DNA of 64,000 nucleotides from Croceimicrobium sp965279135 (GCA_965279135.1 OZ257133.1:2666001-2730000); one strand, 5' to 3'. Positions 8,104 through 17,159 are shown, numbered from the stretch's first letter. Made by a program: numbers and translations. The notes: a model not told the origin generated them from the letters alone.

Positions 8104-8832
8104 TTGGCCGAAGCGCTAGTAATCATACCTACTTATAACGAAAAGGAAAACATAGAGCGAATAATTCGCACTGTATTTAGCCTGCATACTGATTTCCATG
8201 TTCTTATTGTTGACGACAACAGTCCGGATGGGACCAAAGAAATCGTGAAGCACCTTCAAGGGGAGTATGAACATAAGTTGTTCCTAATGGCCAGAGCTGG
8301 AAAGCAAGGTTTGGGGACAGCCTATATCGCTGGTTTCAAATGGGCCCTGGAACGTGACTACCAATATATATTTGAGATGGATGCGGATTTTTCACATGAT
8401 CCGCATGACCTGGAGAAACTTTACGAAGCCTGTAAGGATAGTGGCTATGATATGTCGGTTGGCTCCCGATACGTTACGGGTGTAAATGTGGTTAACTGGC
8501 CAATGAGCCGAGTTCTTCTTTCCTACTTCGCTTCTCGTTATGTTCGTGTAATCTTAGGCATACCGGTAGAGGATACTACCGCTGGTTTTGTATGTTATCG
8601 AAGAGAAGTATTAGAGAAGATCAATTTCGCTAAAATTCGCTTTGTTGGCTACGCCTTCCAGATCGAAATGAAATTCATTACCCACAAGCTAGGCTTCAAA
8701 ATCAAAGAGGTGCCGGTGATCTTTACAGACCGCACTTTAGGTAACTCAAAAATGAGTTCCGGTATCATAAACGAAGCTATCTTTGGGGTACTCAAACTAA
8801 AACTCCGCAGCCTGCTTAAACGGCATCAGTAG
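8104..8832 (+). CDS. Polyprenol-phosphate mannosyltransferase (GT2, Dpm1-like)
   Basis: The enzyme is predicted to transfer mannose (or a related sugar) from a GDP-sugar to a polyprenyl phosphate at the inner membrane. The GT-A fold motifs are visible: ALVIIPTYNEKENI at the N-terminus, DDNSPDGT for nucleotide binding, DADFSHDP as the DxD metal site, and GSRYV. No C-terminal membrane helices follow, matching the short soluble Dpm1 type (about 242 aa). The frame is open from a TTG at 8080, but that codon is inside a -7 promoter box; the TTG at 8104 gives a family-like N-terminus (LAEALVIIPTYNE). It is first in a run with dihydroorotase and a DUF4296 lipoprotein, an arrangement I recall as common in this phylum. 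Confidence 0.88.
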   Translation: MAEALVIIPTYNEKENIERIIRTVFSLHTDFHVLIVDDNSPDGTKEIVKHLQGEYEHKLFLMARAGKQGLGTAYIAGFKWALERDYQYIFEMDADFSHDPHDLEKLYEACKDSGYDMSVGSRYVTGVNVVNWPMSRVLLSYFASRYVRVILGIPVEDTTAGFVCYRREVLEKINFAKIRFVGYAFQIEMKFITHKLGFKIKEVPVIFTDRTLGNSKMSSGIINEAIFGVLKLKLRSLLKRHQ

Positions 8833-8841
8833 CATTTGAAG

Positions 8842-10185
8842 ATGAAGAAAATTCTTATCAAGAATGGCCGCCTTGTAAATGAAGGCGAAATACTAGAACG
8901 CGACATTTTTGTAGAAGATGGGCGTATCGTTAAAATTGACCAAAACCTAAGTCAACGCGATAGTGAAACCACTTTAATCGATGCAGCTGGTTCCTTTGTT
9001 ATCCCAGGGGTAATTGACGACCAGGTGCATTTCCGCGAGCCGGGCTTAACCCACAAGGGAGATATCTATTCAGAATCTCGAGCCGCAATTTCAGGAGGAA
9101 TAACCTCTTACATAGAGCAACCTAATACCAAACCTGCCGCAACAACCATCGAAAAACTGGAAGACAAGTACAGTATTGCCGCAGAGAAATCCTGGGCGAA
9201 CTATGGCTTCAACCTTGGCGGGGCTAATGACAATATTGAAGAAATCCGAAAGCTCGACCCTAATAAGGTTCCGGGAATAAAGGTTTTCATGGGAAGTAGC
9301 ACCGGTAACATGTTGGTTGATGATCGAGAAGCTTTGGAAAAGATCTTCGCTGAAGCCAAGGTTCCCGTGATCACCCATTGTGAAGACGAGCAAACCATTC
9401 GCGATAATATGGCAAAGGCCGTAGCGGAATACGGAGATGACATTCCAATGGAAATGCATCCAGATATTCGCAGCCGTGAAGCTTGTATCCTCTCCTCGAG
9501 TTTAGCCGTCGAATTAGCTAAAAAACACAATACCAGGTTGCATGTCTTCCATATCAGCACCGCGGAAGAATGTGACCTATTTGAGAAGGACACTCCATTG
9601 GAAGACAAGCTAATTACCGCCGAAGCTTGCGTGCATCACCTTTGGTTTAGTCGAGAGGATTATGCCTCTAAAGGAAGCTTCATAAAATGGAATCCTGCGG
9701 TTAAAGAAGCATCCGATCGTGATGAGATACTATCTGCGGTTATTGATGGTCGGATTGATGTCCTCGCAACAGACCATGCCCCTCATACCATGGAAGAAAA
9801 GGATAACCCCTATGCTTCCGCTCCAAGTGGTGGCCCATTAGTACAGCACTTTATCCCAGCGATGATGGAGTTTGTGCGTGATGAGAAGATGAGCATTGAA
9901 ATGTTAGTTGAAAAGGCTTGTCATAACCCAGCCAAACTCTTCAAAATAAAAGAGAGAGGTTTCCTACGCGAAGGTTACTGGGCCGATATTGCCATTGTAG
10001 ACCCTTCCCGCCCATGGAGAGTTAGTAAAGAAAATATCCTCTCCAAATGTGGTTGGTCGCCATTTGAAGACACTACTTTCCGTGCAAGAGTAACACACAC
10101 TCTGGTAAACGGTCAGGTTGTGTATGATAATGGTAAGATTCTCGAAAACAAAGCGGCCCAAAGACTGGAGTTTGATCGGGTTTAG
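8842..10185 (+). CDS. pyrC: Dihydroorotase
   Basis: About 447 aa. It closes the dihydroorotate ring in pyrimidine synthesis and belongs to the amidohydrolase fold. Visible signatures are VIPGVIDDQVHFREPGLT (metal and substrate region), GIKVFMGSSTGN (candidate carboxylated Lys), THCED, HVFHIST (metal His) and ATDHAPH (catalytic Asp). The usual HxH metal motif reads QVH here, so the first His is replaced by Gln; I recall this from other Bacteroidota dihydroorotases, so it is probably still active. The ATG at 8842 is preferred over an in-frame TTG at 8836. A DUF4296 gene overlaps its 3' end. Confidence 0.9.
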   Translation: MKKILIKNGRLVNEGEILERDIFVEDGRIVKIDQNLSQRDSETTLIDAAGSFVIPGVIDDQVHFREPGLTHKGDIYSESRAAISGGITSYIEQPNTKPAATTIEKLEDKYSIAAEKSWANYGFNLGGANDNIEEIRKLDPNKVPGIKVFMGSSTGNMLVDDREALEKIFAEAKVPVITHCEDEQTIRDNMAKAVAEYGDDIPMEMHPDIRSREACILSSSLAVELAKKHNTRLHVFHISTAEECDLFEKDTPLEDKLITAEACVHHLWFSREDYASKGSFIKWNPAVKEASDRDEILSAVIDGRIDVLATDHAPHTMEEKDNPYASAPSGGPLVQHFIPAMMEFVRDEKMSIEMLVEKACHNPAKLFKIKERGFLREGYWADIAIVDPSRPWRVSKENILSKCGWSPFEDTTFRARVTHTLVNGQVVYDNGKILENKAAQRLEFDRV

Positions 10186-10552
10186 AAATATAAAATTCCT
10201 GATACTTCTGGCGCTATTTGCTTGTGCGCCTGAAGCTCCCGAAAAGTCAGTTGACGTGCCTGATTGGGCAATTCCCGAAGACAAGATGGTAAATGTACTA
10301 CTTGACGTGCATATCCTGGAAGGTGCTCGTATCGGCACTAAAGTTCTTGGAGATAGTCTGCCGGTTAAAAGCCATTACGACCACCTTTGGAATAAACACG
10401 GAATTACGCGAGAGCTTTATGATAGCTCCTTTCGATTCTACAGTCGCAATTCAGAGCGCATGGATAAAATGTACGAAGAGGTTCTAGTTCGGCTTACTAA
10501 AATGAGTTCGAATGTAGCTCCGCCTCCAGAAACTGAGGAAGAAGAGGACTAG
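10172..10552 (+). CDS. DUF4296 domain-containing lipoprotein
   Basis: About 126 aa starting at a TTG within the last 14 bases of pyrC. The N-terminus has a hydrophobic signal (NIKFLILLALFACAPEAPEK) with a lipobox Cys. The body matches the DUF4296 pattern: MVNVLLDVHILEGARIG, then YDHLWNKHGITRELYDSSFRFYS (cut to its key residues: HGI, FYS) and an acidic tail EEEED. The longer frame from 10118 would lie inside pyrC and hide the signal peptide. The family is Bacteroidota-specific and of unknown function. Confidence 0.82.
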   Translation: MIGFRNIKFLILLALFACAPEAPEKSVDVPDWAIPEDKMVNVLLDVHILEGARIGTKVLGDSLPVKSHYDHLWNKHGITRELYDSSFRFYSRNSERMDKMYEEVLVRLTKMSSNVAPPPETEEEED

Positions 10553-10642
10553 CTTAAATCCTCCTGTTACTCATAAGTAGCAATATCAGCTGAGATTAAA
10601 AACAATCTCAATACCCAACAAAGCCTATAGAAATAAGGCCGC

Positions 10643-11656
10643 CTAGGAGTTTTTATCTTTTAAGTAACAGCTGGCAATAAAGGCAATGCTCTCATTTAAA
10701 TCGCGATACTGTAGACCCAATTCCGACTTACTTTTAGAATTATTATAGTAATAGTTCTCTAATGCGGTGCGAGCAGTTTCCTTAGTTAAAAGCGGTCTTT
10801 TTCCGCTTAGCGCTGATTTCAAGGCTTCCCATCGCCAGGCCAACTGAGACATCCAGGGCTTTACCTCAAGGCTTGGAGGGGCAACCTTAAGATGCTTGGC
10901 TATCTCTTCAAAGACATCCCGATAGCTACGATTTTCTGCAGCGATAACATACCGTTCTTTCTGTTCGCCTTTCGCTAAAACTAAGATGGCTTGTACCACG
11001 TCCAACACATCGACAAAGGCGTTCACTCCATTCGTGTAAAATTTAAAGCCTTCGGCAATGTTCTTGAACACCGCCGCAGAACCATCATTCCAGGTTCCTG
11101 GTCCAAAGATGATGCAAGGATTTACCATTGCCGCAGAAAGCCCCTCTTCGATACCACGCCAAACTTCCATCTCAGCGGCATTCTTACCCTTTGCATAGTT
11201 TGAATTCAAATCACTCTCAACCCAATGACTTTCTTCATCAAACTCATTCTGATCCGGCTTTCGCCCCAGCGCCGCTACACTACTTACATGAATCAATCGG
11301 GGGATATCTAACTCTAAGGCCGCATTCACAACATTTGCCGTCATTTGGCGATTGCCCTGAATTACCGCTTTTCGATCTCTTGGGTCGAAAGAGACCACTG
11401 CTGCCGTATGATAAAAAACCGATGAACCTTTAACAGCATCTTGAACATCAACCGGATCCGATAAATCAGCTTCCTGCCATTGTAGAGCCGCTTCATACTG
11501 TGATAAGTCTTCGTCGTAATAGCTAAAAACCCTTTTCAATAAGCTTCGATCAGAAGAAACCCGATGCAATGCGCGTACTTCCTTGCCCTCCTTGAGTAAG
11601 GCTCGCACCAAATGTGATCCAACCAATCCTGTAGCTCCGCTAACGGTATGCAGCAT
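10643..11656 (-). CDS. NAD-dependent epimerase/dehydratase (extended SDR)
   Basis: This 337-aa protein has the Rossmann GATGLVGSHLV motif at residues 7-17, HVSSVAALG carrying the catalytic Ser region, and the YAKGK (YxxxK) active-site pair; NPCIIFGPG is typical of atypical/extended SDRs. The substrate is unknown; members act on nucleotide sugars, dihydroflavonol-like compounds or sterols. It is divergent from tyrS, with a weak -7-like TAACTTCG on the minus strand just upstream. Confidence 0.85.
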   Translation of the reverse strand: MLHTVSGATGLVGSHLVRALLKEGKEVRALHRVSSDRSLLKRVFSYYDEDLSQYEAALQWQEADLSDPVDVQDAVKGSSVFYHTAAVVSFDPRDRKAVIQGNRQMTANVVNAALELDIPRLIHVSSVAALGRKPDQNEFDEESHWVESDLNSNYAKGKNAAEMEVWRGIEEGLSAAMVNPCIIFGPGTWNDGSAAVFKNIAEGFKFYTNGVNAFVDVLDVVQAILVLAKGEQKERYVIAAENRSYRDVFEEIAKHLKVAPPSLEVKPWMSQLAWRWEALKSALSGKRPLLTKETARTALENYYYNNSKSKSELGLQYRDLNESIAFIASCYLKDKNS

Positions 11657-11693
11657 CTTTTTTTTGCGAAGTTAATTATCCGCGCTCAATGCT

Positions 11694-11723
11694 TTTGCTG
11701 CACGAAACAATGCTCTAATTTTG
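11694..11723 (+). promoter_or_regulatory. tyrS promoter: -33 TTTG and -7 TAATTTTG
   Basis: TTTG at 11694-11697 and TAATTTTG at 11716-11723 are separated by 18 bases, a canonical Bacteroidota spacing. The TTG at 11721 is part of the -7 box and not a start codon. Confidence 0.75.
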
Positions 11724-11741
11724 TCCGACAATATTTTAAGA

Positions 11742-13031
11742 ATGATCAATTTCGTTGAAGAGCTACGTTGGAGAGGGATGTTACATGATGCCATGCCTGG
11801 CACAGAAGAACAGTTGGCTAAAGAAATGACTTCTGCCTATGTAGGAATTGATCCTACAGCCGATTCATTGCATATAGGGCACTTGGTGAGCATAATGATG
11901 CTTCGTCATTTCCAAAATGCCGGTCATCGCCCACTAGCTCTGGTTGGCGGAGCTACAGGAATGATAGGAGATCCTTCAGGAAAAAGCAAAGAGCGCAACC
12001 TTCTAAATGAAGAAGCTTTAAGACATAATCAAAATGCCATAAAAGATCAATTGGCCTTGTTTCTGGATTTTGAAAGTGACGCTGATAATGCTGCCCTATT
12101 AGTTAACAATTACGATTGGATGAAGGAGTTTAGCTTCCTGGATTTCATTCGCGATGTGGGTAAGCATATTACGGTGAACTATATGATGGCTAAGGACTCT
12201 GTAAAAAAGCGATTGACCGGAGAAGGTGAAGGGATGTCTTTCACGGAGTTCACTTACCAACTGGTGCAGGGATATGATTTTCTTCATCTATACAGGGAGT
12301 ATGATTGCAAACTCCAAATGGGAGGATCTGATCAATGGGGAAATATCACCACAGGAACCGAACTTATTCGACGCAAAGAAAGCGGAGAAGCTTTTGCCCT
12401 AACCTGTCCGTTGATAACCAAGGCAGATGGAGGGAAATTTGGAAAAACCGAAGAAGGTAATGTATGGCTCAGCCCTAAATACACCAGTCCTTACAAGTTC
12501 TATCAGTTCTGGTTGAATACTTCGGATGCTGATGCTGAGCGTTACATCAAGATCTTTACGATGTTAGGTAAGACTGAGATTGAGGATTTGATTACAGTTC
12601 ATCAGGCTGAACCACACCGACGTCAATTACAAAACAAACTTGCGGATGAAGTGACCGCTATGGTACATGGAAAAGAGGCTTTGGATAAGGCTATCAAGGC
12701 ATCGCAAATCCTCTTTGGGAAAAGCACGGAGGAAGATTTACGCGATCTTGATGAAGACACTCTCCTGGATGTATTTAGTGGTGTTCCCCAATTTGAAATC
12801 GAGCAATCTGCCATTAATGGTGGAATCGAAATTGTAAGCTTTCTGGCTGAACAAACTCAAATATTTCCATCTAAAGGAGAGGCACGAAAAATGGTGCAAG
12901 CCAATGGGGTGAGCATCAATAAATCCAAAGTGGGGGCGGATAAAATGATTGGGGGCTCTGACCTAATTGCCGGAAAATTCATCCTTGCCCAAAAGGGTAA
13001 GCGGAACTACTTTCTGGTGCGTATTAATTAA
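11742..13031 (+). CDS. tyrS: Tyrosine--tRNA ligase
   Basis: About 429 aa; charges tRNA-Tyr with tyrosine in the cytoplasm. Class I signatures are SLHIGHLV (HIGH), GGATGMIGDPSGKS, QMGGSDQWGN (tyrosine specificity) and KFGKTEEGN (KMSKS equivalent). A C-terminal S4 RNA-binding domain follows (PSKGEARKMVQANGVSINKS). The ATG at 11742 (MINFVEELRWRGM) gives the usual N-terminus; the open frame from TTG 11721 begins inside the -7 promoter box. The stop overlaps the convergent downstream gene by 4 bases. Confidence 0.96.
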   Translation: MINFVEELRWRGMLHDAMPGTEEQLAKEMTSAYVGIDPTADSLHIGHLVSIMMLRHFQNAGHRPLALVGGATGMIGDPSGKSKERNLLNEEALRHNQNAIKDQLALFLDFESDADNAALLVNNYDWMKEFSFLDFIRDVGKHITVNYMMAKDSVKKRLTGEGEGMSFTEFTYQLVQGYDFLHLYREYDCKLQMGGSDQWGNITTGTELIRRKESGEAFALTCPLITKADGGKFGKTEEGNVWLSPKYTSPYKFYQFWLNTSDADAERYIKIFTMLGKTEIEDLITVHQAEPHRRQLQNKLADEVTAMVHGKEALDKAIKASQILFGKSTEEDLRDLDEDTLLDVFSGVPQFEIEQSAINGGIEIVSFLAEQTQIFPSKGEARKMVQANGVSINKSKVGADKMIGGSDLIAGKFILAQKGKRNYFLVRIN

Positions 13032-13777
13032 AGAGCGAGGAAATTGTAAATCAATTCCTCAATCCTTGCTTTCTGGGAGGCGCTTGCTTTGTAGAAGTAA
13101 TACACTCTAAATTCATCCTGCTCCCAAAGCTCTTTTATTTTGGGTAAGTCTACCGTGTGATCATTGGTGATTATGGCGTAGGGACTTGTACCTCTGAAAA
13201 CCATGATTAACCTAAAATCCTTTTCTTCTGAGCTCACCTTGTTGTCCTCATAAATCACCCGGATTTCCATCTCATCCAATTCTGACATGGTACCGCCATA
13301 GGCTTCATGCATCGACTTAATCAACCTTTGCTGCTCATTGCGATTCTTAATTGCAAAAATCTCGGTTAAAGCCTCTTCGGGTATGGATCCATCAACGATT
13401 TTAGTCTTAAACACGTAGCCCTGGATAACTGCTTTAATGCGATCATCCTTTCGGAAACCCTCAATAGTATCGATATCATAAAGCTTCAAATCCTGAAGAG
13501 CACGACCAATAACCTCTTCGTCCTTATTGTAGAAAACAGTACCGGCGCTGACCCTCTTATCGCCAAGGTCTTCCATTTTGAGGTAAACCGCTTTACGCGC
13601 CTTGTACCAACTATCCTCAGGTTCGTAGGTATAGATTTGTTGACCCTGTCCCAGCACGAAGATCGCTTCTCCTCTAGCAGTTTTTGAGAACTCGGTTTGC
13701 TCCTCTAAAAACTGAGCATTTGCATTGAAGCATATTAAAAAGCAGAAGCTTAGAATAAAAGATTTCAGATAAGTCAT
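13028..13777 (-). CDS. Hypothetical secreted protein
   Basis: This 249-aa protein has a signal peptide (MTYLKSFILSFCFLICFNANAQ) with a cleavage site before FLEEQ. The mature part is charged with no recognisable domain; LGQGQQIYTYEPEDSWYKAR and a C-terminal helix (ASQKARIEELIYNFL) stand out. It is convergent with tyrS, overlapping it by 4 bases, and lies downstream of the LuxE-like gene on the same strand. Function unknown. Confidence 0.75.
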   Translation of the reverse strand: MTYLKSFILSFCFLICFNANAQFLEEQTEFSKTARGEAIFVLGQGQQIYTYEPEDSWYKARKAVYLKMEDLGDKRVSAGTVFYNKDEEVIGRALQDLKLYDIDTIEGFRKDDRIKAVIQGYVFKTKIVDGSIPEEALTEIFAIKNRNEQQRLIKSMHEAYGGTMSELDEMEIRVIYEDNKVSSEEKDFRLIMVFRGTSPYAIITNDHTVDLPKIKELWEQDEFRVYYFYKASASQKARIEELIYNFLAL

Positions 13778-13824
13778 AAAGAATACGCTTGATTTTTTAA
13801 CGCAGAAACCGGCTAATTAGTTGG

Positions 13825-14844
13825 TCAACCTATCATCAGATTACATCCACGAACTTCGGCTCGATCAAATCTACCCAGGACCTCGAAAGAACCGTCTTCA
13901 TAAACACGACCTAAATCCTGGGTTTCAATAAATGCACAGGTATCCAAATTAGCCAAATCTATAATGTTCAATCCTCCGGTTTTAGCCAGTGGAGCCGGTG
14001 CAAAGGGGTCTTCCATTTGCCGGCTAAAAACTTTCATGGTGCGAGCTGGCTTAAAGAGACCTTTACCCTTACTATAGGCCTGAGAAAACAGTTCGGTCAT
14101 ACCGTATTCAGAGTGAATGGATTGAAGATTAAATGAGTTCTGAAATATTTGATGCAAGTCAGACCTGATTATCTCCCTTCTTCGTCCTTTCATCCCCCCC
14201 GTTTCCATTACCGTAATACCCTTGAGGTTCATCGGAAACTGCTCGGCCAAATCCCATAGCGCAAAACTCACTCCTAATAATAAGGTGGGGGTTCCTTTTG
14301 ACTGCTTTTCCTTTAGTACTTCAACGAGCTTGTCATAATCGTCCAGAAAGAAGCCACTATCTAAATCCCCAGACAAATTGATGAAATGTTGTGCCATCCG
14401 CACTAATGAAGATCCCTCCCTCTCCAAGTAAGCAGGCAGCAGAGCGAGTATACACCAATTCTTAAGAGGTCCATATTCCACTTCAAATGCTTGCTTGCAA
14501 AGTAGATCGTAAAAATGCAGATCGTATGCGGCGTGCTTACTTTGGCCATAACCACCGGTTCCGGAACTTTGAAAATAAGTCTGAGGAACCTCCTTAAAAA
14601 TACTTAGCCGGGAATTCTTGAAAAAATCAATTGGCAAGAAAGGAATATCCTTTAGATGTTTAACCTGATCTGGTGTTCTATGGATATGCTTGCACCACTG
14701 TTGATACACCGGATTATGTTCAAATTGTAATTTGAAAAGCTCCATAACCAAATTATCCCATTCCAACTTTTTAGGTTTGAGGAGCGTTTCTTTTATGTAT
14801 TGATAAGCAGATATTTTTTCTGCTTCTTGTACGTTTGTAAACAT
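13825..14844 (-). CDS. LuxE/PaaK-family acyltransferase-like protein
   Basis: This 339-aa protein resembles the acyl-protein synthetase LuxE and its adenylate-forming relatives. The TYFQSSGTGGYGQSKH segment is the P-loop-like phosphate-binding motif, followed by METGGMKGRRR, SEYGMTELFSQAY and a C-terminal LGRFDRAEVRGCNLMIG resembling the adenylating-enzyme tail. Family knowledge suggests ATP-dependent activation of a carboxylic acid. The substrate in Bacteroidota is not known. Its ATG is directly back-to-back with the next gene's ATG, with no spacer. Confidence 0.82.
   Translation of the reverse strand: MFTNVQEAEKISAYQYIKETLLKPKKLEWDNLVMELFKLQFEHNPVYQQWCKHIHRTPDQVKHLKDIPFLPIDFFKNSRLSIFKEVPQTYFQSSGTGGYGQSKHAAYDLHFYDLLCKQAFEVEYGPLKNWCILALLPAYLEREGSSLVRMAQHFINLSGDLDSGFFLDDYDKLVEVLKEKQSKGTPTLLLGVSFALWDLAEQFPMNLKGITVMETGGMKGRRREIIRSDLHQIFQNSFNLQSIHSEYGMTELFSQAYSKGKGLFKPARTMKVFSRQMEDPFAPAPLAKTGGLNIIDLANLDTCAFIETQDLGRVYEDGSFEVLGRFDRAEVRGCNLMIG
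14830..14837 (+). promoter_or_regulatory. -7 promoter box TACGTTTG for the lipoprotein gene
   Basis: Perfect TAnnTTTG match on the plus strand, 7 bases before the ATG at 14845. It lies inside the start of the divergent LuxE-like gene. The implied transcript would have almost no leader. Confidence 0.55.
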
Positions 14845-15381
14845 ATGCCAATGCGCCTTACAAAGATACTACTCCTTAGTGGCCTTCTAATAGCCCTCTC
14901 TACTTCTTGTGAGCAGGACCAGAAATTTCAGGACACACCAAATCTATCCTGGCGCAGCGCCTCCTTTCGGTTTTTAGGGGATAGCACCGCTAATCGAAGA
15001 GTAGTTGATTTAAAAATGTATTTCACCGACGGCGATGGTGATGTAGGTAGAGAAGGACAGAGCAATTCGGATACTTGTGATCTAGCTAATTACAATGAAT
15101 TCCTGGAACGTTATGACCTATTCATTTACTATTACGAAAAAGTAAATGGACAGTTTGTAGAGATTTTACCGGCAGATAGTTGTTTCCCATTTCACAATAT
15201 TCTGCCTAACCTTATGCCTACCGGCCAGAACAAAACTCTGGAAGGGGAGATCACTACTCCCTTTGATTATGCAAATTACCCGCAGAATAATACCGACTCC
15301 ATACGCTTTGAATTACAATTGATCGACCGCTCCGGTAAGAGTAGTCCGCGCATTATGAGTCCATCAATTGGAGTTGACTAA
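14845..15381 (+). CDS. Hypothetical lipoprotein
   Basis: About 178 aa from the ATG at 14845 (or 176 from 14851). The N-terminus MRLTKILLLSGLLIALSTSC is a lipoprotein signal with Cys in the lipobox. The body contains MYFTDGDGDVGREGQ, an Asp/Gly loop often seen in Bacteroidota lipoproteins and possibly calcium-binding, and a short beta-rich domain ending QLIDRSGKSSPRIMSPSI. The longer frame from 14800 would start within the opposite gene. It is convergent with the Na/Pi cotransporter gene and overlaps its stop by 4 bases. Confidence 0.8.
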   Translation: MPMRLTKILLLSGLLIALSTSCEQDQKFQDTPNLSWRSASFRFLGDSTANRRVVDLKMYFTDGDGDVGREGQSNSDTCDLANYNEFLERYDLFIYYYEKVNGQFVEILPADSCFPFHNILPNLMPTGQNKTLEGEITTPFDYANYPQNNTDSIRFELQLIDRSGKSSPRIMSPSIGVD

Positions 15382-17093
15382 GCTCTATCGAGCTCTTCTA
15401 CAGCTTGGCTTACGCTCGATGCATGATCGGCAATACGCTCCATTTCGGCAAGTAGATCTGAATAGTACATCCCACTTTGAATCCGGAATTTTCCTTTCTC
15501 CACCTTCTCGATATAATCACTTTTAAGGCGGCGGAATAGCGTATCCACATCACGGTCAATCTTGAGAGCGTCCTCCAATAAATGTTGATGCACATCGGAG
15601 TCAATATTCTTCACCATGATATCAAGGCTACGTGAAACCAACTCTGATAGCTGCATCACCTGACTCCGCATCTCAGGAGTGAAATAAGCCTTCTGTTTCT
15701 TACGATTAGTAAGATTGCGACTTACCTCTAAATAGATATCTCCGATCCGCTCCAGGTAATTAGCAATGTGAAGCATGCCCCTAACCCGCATGGTACCCTC
15801 AGAACTTAAATCCGATTGACTGATTTTGCTGAGATAGCCCGATATTTCCATTTCCATCCGGTCGGATATATCCTCGTACTTCTGCAATTTTTGGACATAG
15901 CCCTCCAATTTTTTTTCATCCATCTCCGTAATAAGCAATGGAATGAACTTATAAGCCTTACGAATTAAGTCGGCAAACTTAACCAGCTCTTTACGAGCTT
16001 CAATCAGCGAAAGCTCGGGGGTTGCCAATAAATTGCTCCCTATATAATCCAAACTAAACAACTCATCTTCACTGCTACGGGAAGGCATAAGACGAACCGC
16101 AATGCGCACCAGAAATTGTACAAAATTGTAGAATACTAAGACGTTTAAAACATTGAACAGGGAGTGCATTAAACTCAGTGAAAGCGGAATTACACTTGCA
16201 TCTGCATTGGGGTTAGATCCGAAGATGATCTCGCTGAGAAAGGCAATTAGATCCAGAAAAGGTGTAATTAGCAATAGTGCCCAGACAACGCCAAAAACGT
16301 TAAACAGTAGATGGGTTAGTGCTGCACGGCGAGCGTGAATGTTCCCAACCAAGGCCGCAATGTTAGCCGTAAAGGTGGTGCCAATATTTTCCCCTAGAAT
16401 AATTGCAGCCGCTAATGGAAATGAAATTAGGCCATTGGCGGTAAATACTAAGGTAAGAGCCATTGCCGCACTTGAAGACTGCAATAAAAAAGTCGCGACC
16501 ATTCCGAAGACCACAAAAAGAAATCCTACTCCAATATTCTGCAACCAATCCCCTTGCTGAAACTCATATTGCTGCAAAAAGTTAATAAGCTGGAGGTTGT
16601 CTTCCCAGGCGGGCATAGATTCCCGCATAAAACCAAGACCAATAAAGAGAATAGCAAATCCAAAAATCGCCTCCCCATAAAGGCGCAACTTTTCCTTACC
16701 GAGAAACAACATTGGAAAACCAAAGGCTAAAAGTGGCAGAGACAGATGCCCGATAGAAAGTTTTCCCATGCCAAGAATTGAAACCAACCAGGCTGTAATG
16801 GTAGTGCCGATATTGGCTCCCATAATAAGCCCTACGGAATGCTCAACGGTTATTAAACCGGCATTCACAAAACTTACAATCATCACAGTAGTGGCTGAAG
16901 ATGATTGAAGAATACTAGTTACCCCAAGGCCAGTTAGGATACCCCGACCCTTTTTCGCAGTCATCGCCCTTAAGGTTTTACGTAGACGACCACCGGCAAA
17001 CTTTTGTATCGCCTCACTCATGACCTTCATTCCAAAAATGAAAAGTCCCAGAGCGCCTATTAGCGACAGGATATTAAAAAGTAAATCGGCCAA
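15378..17093 (-). CDS. Na/Pi cotransporter family protein with PhoU-like domain
   Basis: About 571 aa. The N-terminal half is the SLC34/NptA-type transporter, with paired inverted repeats marked by SILQSSSATT and FLLQSSSAAM (the QSSS motifs) and GANIGTT / GENIGTT. The C-terminal third is helical and PhoU-like (residues about 350-570). The family couples inward sodium flow to phosphate uptake. The frame is open to a TTG at 17126, but that codon lies within the terminator hairpin of the upstream gene; the TTG at 17093 (LADLLFNILSLIGALGLFIF) is a better start. It is the last gene of the minus-strand arm of the candidate phosphate locus. Confidence 0.9.
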   Translation of the reverse strand: MADLLFNILSLIGALGLFIFGMKVMSEAIQKFAGGRLRKTLRAMTAKKGRGILTGLGVTSILQSSSATTVMIVSFVNAGLITVEHSVGLIMGANIGTTITAWLVSILGMGKLSIGHLSLPLLAFGFPMLFLGKEKLRLYGEAIFGFAILFIGLGFMRESMPAWEDNLQLINFLQQYEFQQGDWLQNIGVGFLFVVFGMVATFLLQSSSAAMALTLVFTANGLISFPLAAAIILGENIGTTFTANIAALVGNIHARRAALTHLLFNVFGVVWALLLITPFLDLIAFLSEIIFGSNPNADASVIPLSLSLMHSLFNVLNVLVFYNFVQFLVRIAVRLMPSRSSEDELFSLDYIGSNLLATPELSLIEARKELVKFADLIRKAYKFIPLLITEMDEKKLEGYVQKLQKYEDISDRMEMEISGYLSKISQSDLSSEGTMRVRGMLHIANYLERIGDIYLEVSRNLTNRKKQKAYFTPEMRSQVMQLSELVSRSLDIMVKNIDSDVHQHLLEDALKIDRDVDTLFRRLKSDYIEKVEKGKFRIQSGMYYSDLLAEMERIADHASSVSQAVEELDRA

Positions 17094-17104
17094 TATATTT
17101 GTAT

Positions 17105-17132
17105 AAAAAGGACCCTTGCTAAGCAAGGGCCC
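17105..17132 (-). terminator. Rho-independent terminator after the 1356-aa surface protein
   Basis: On the minus strand GGGCCCTTGCT and AGCAAGGGTCC form an 11-bp stem (one G-U pair) with a very tight loop, followed by TTTTTAT. It lies 28 bases after the stop of the 1356-aa gene and just before the Na/Pi cotransporter gene. Confidence 0.8.
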
Positions 17133-17159
17133 TCGATAAAATCATTTGAACAGTAATCC

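Noticed and set aside
9201..9608. Minus-strand frame inside pyrC
   Set aside because: Antisense to a conserved enzyme, with no supported start or domain.
17094..17101. TATATTTG on the plus strand as a promoter box
   Set aside because: It points into the antisense of the surface-protein gene, with no plus-strand gene downstream; a chance match in AT-rich DNA.
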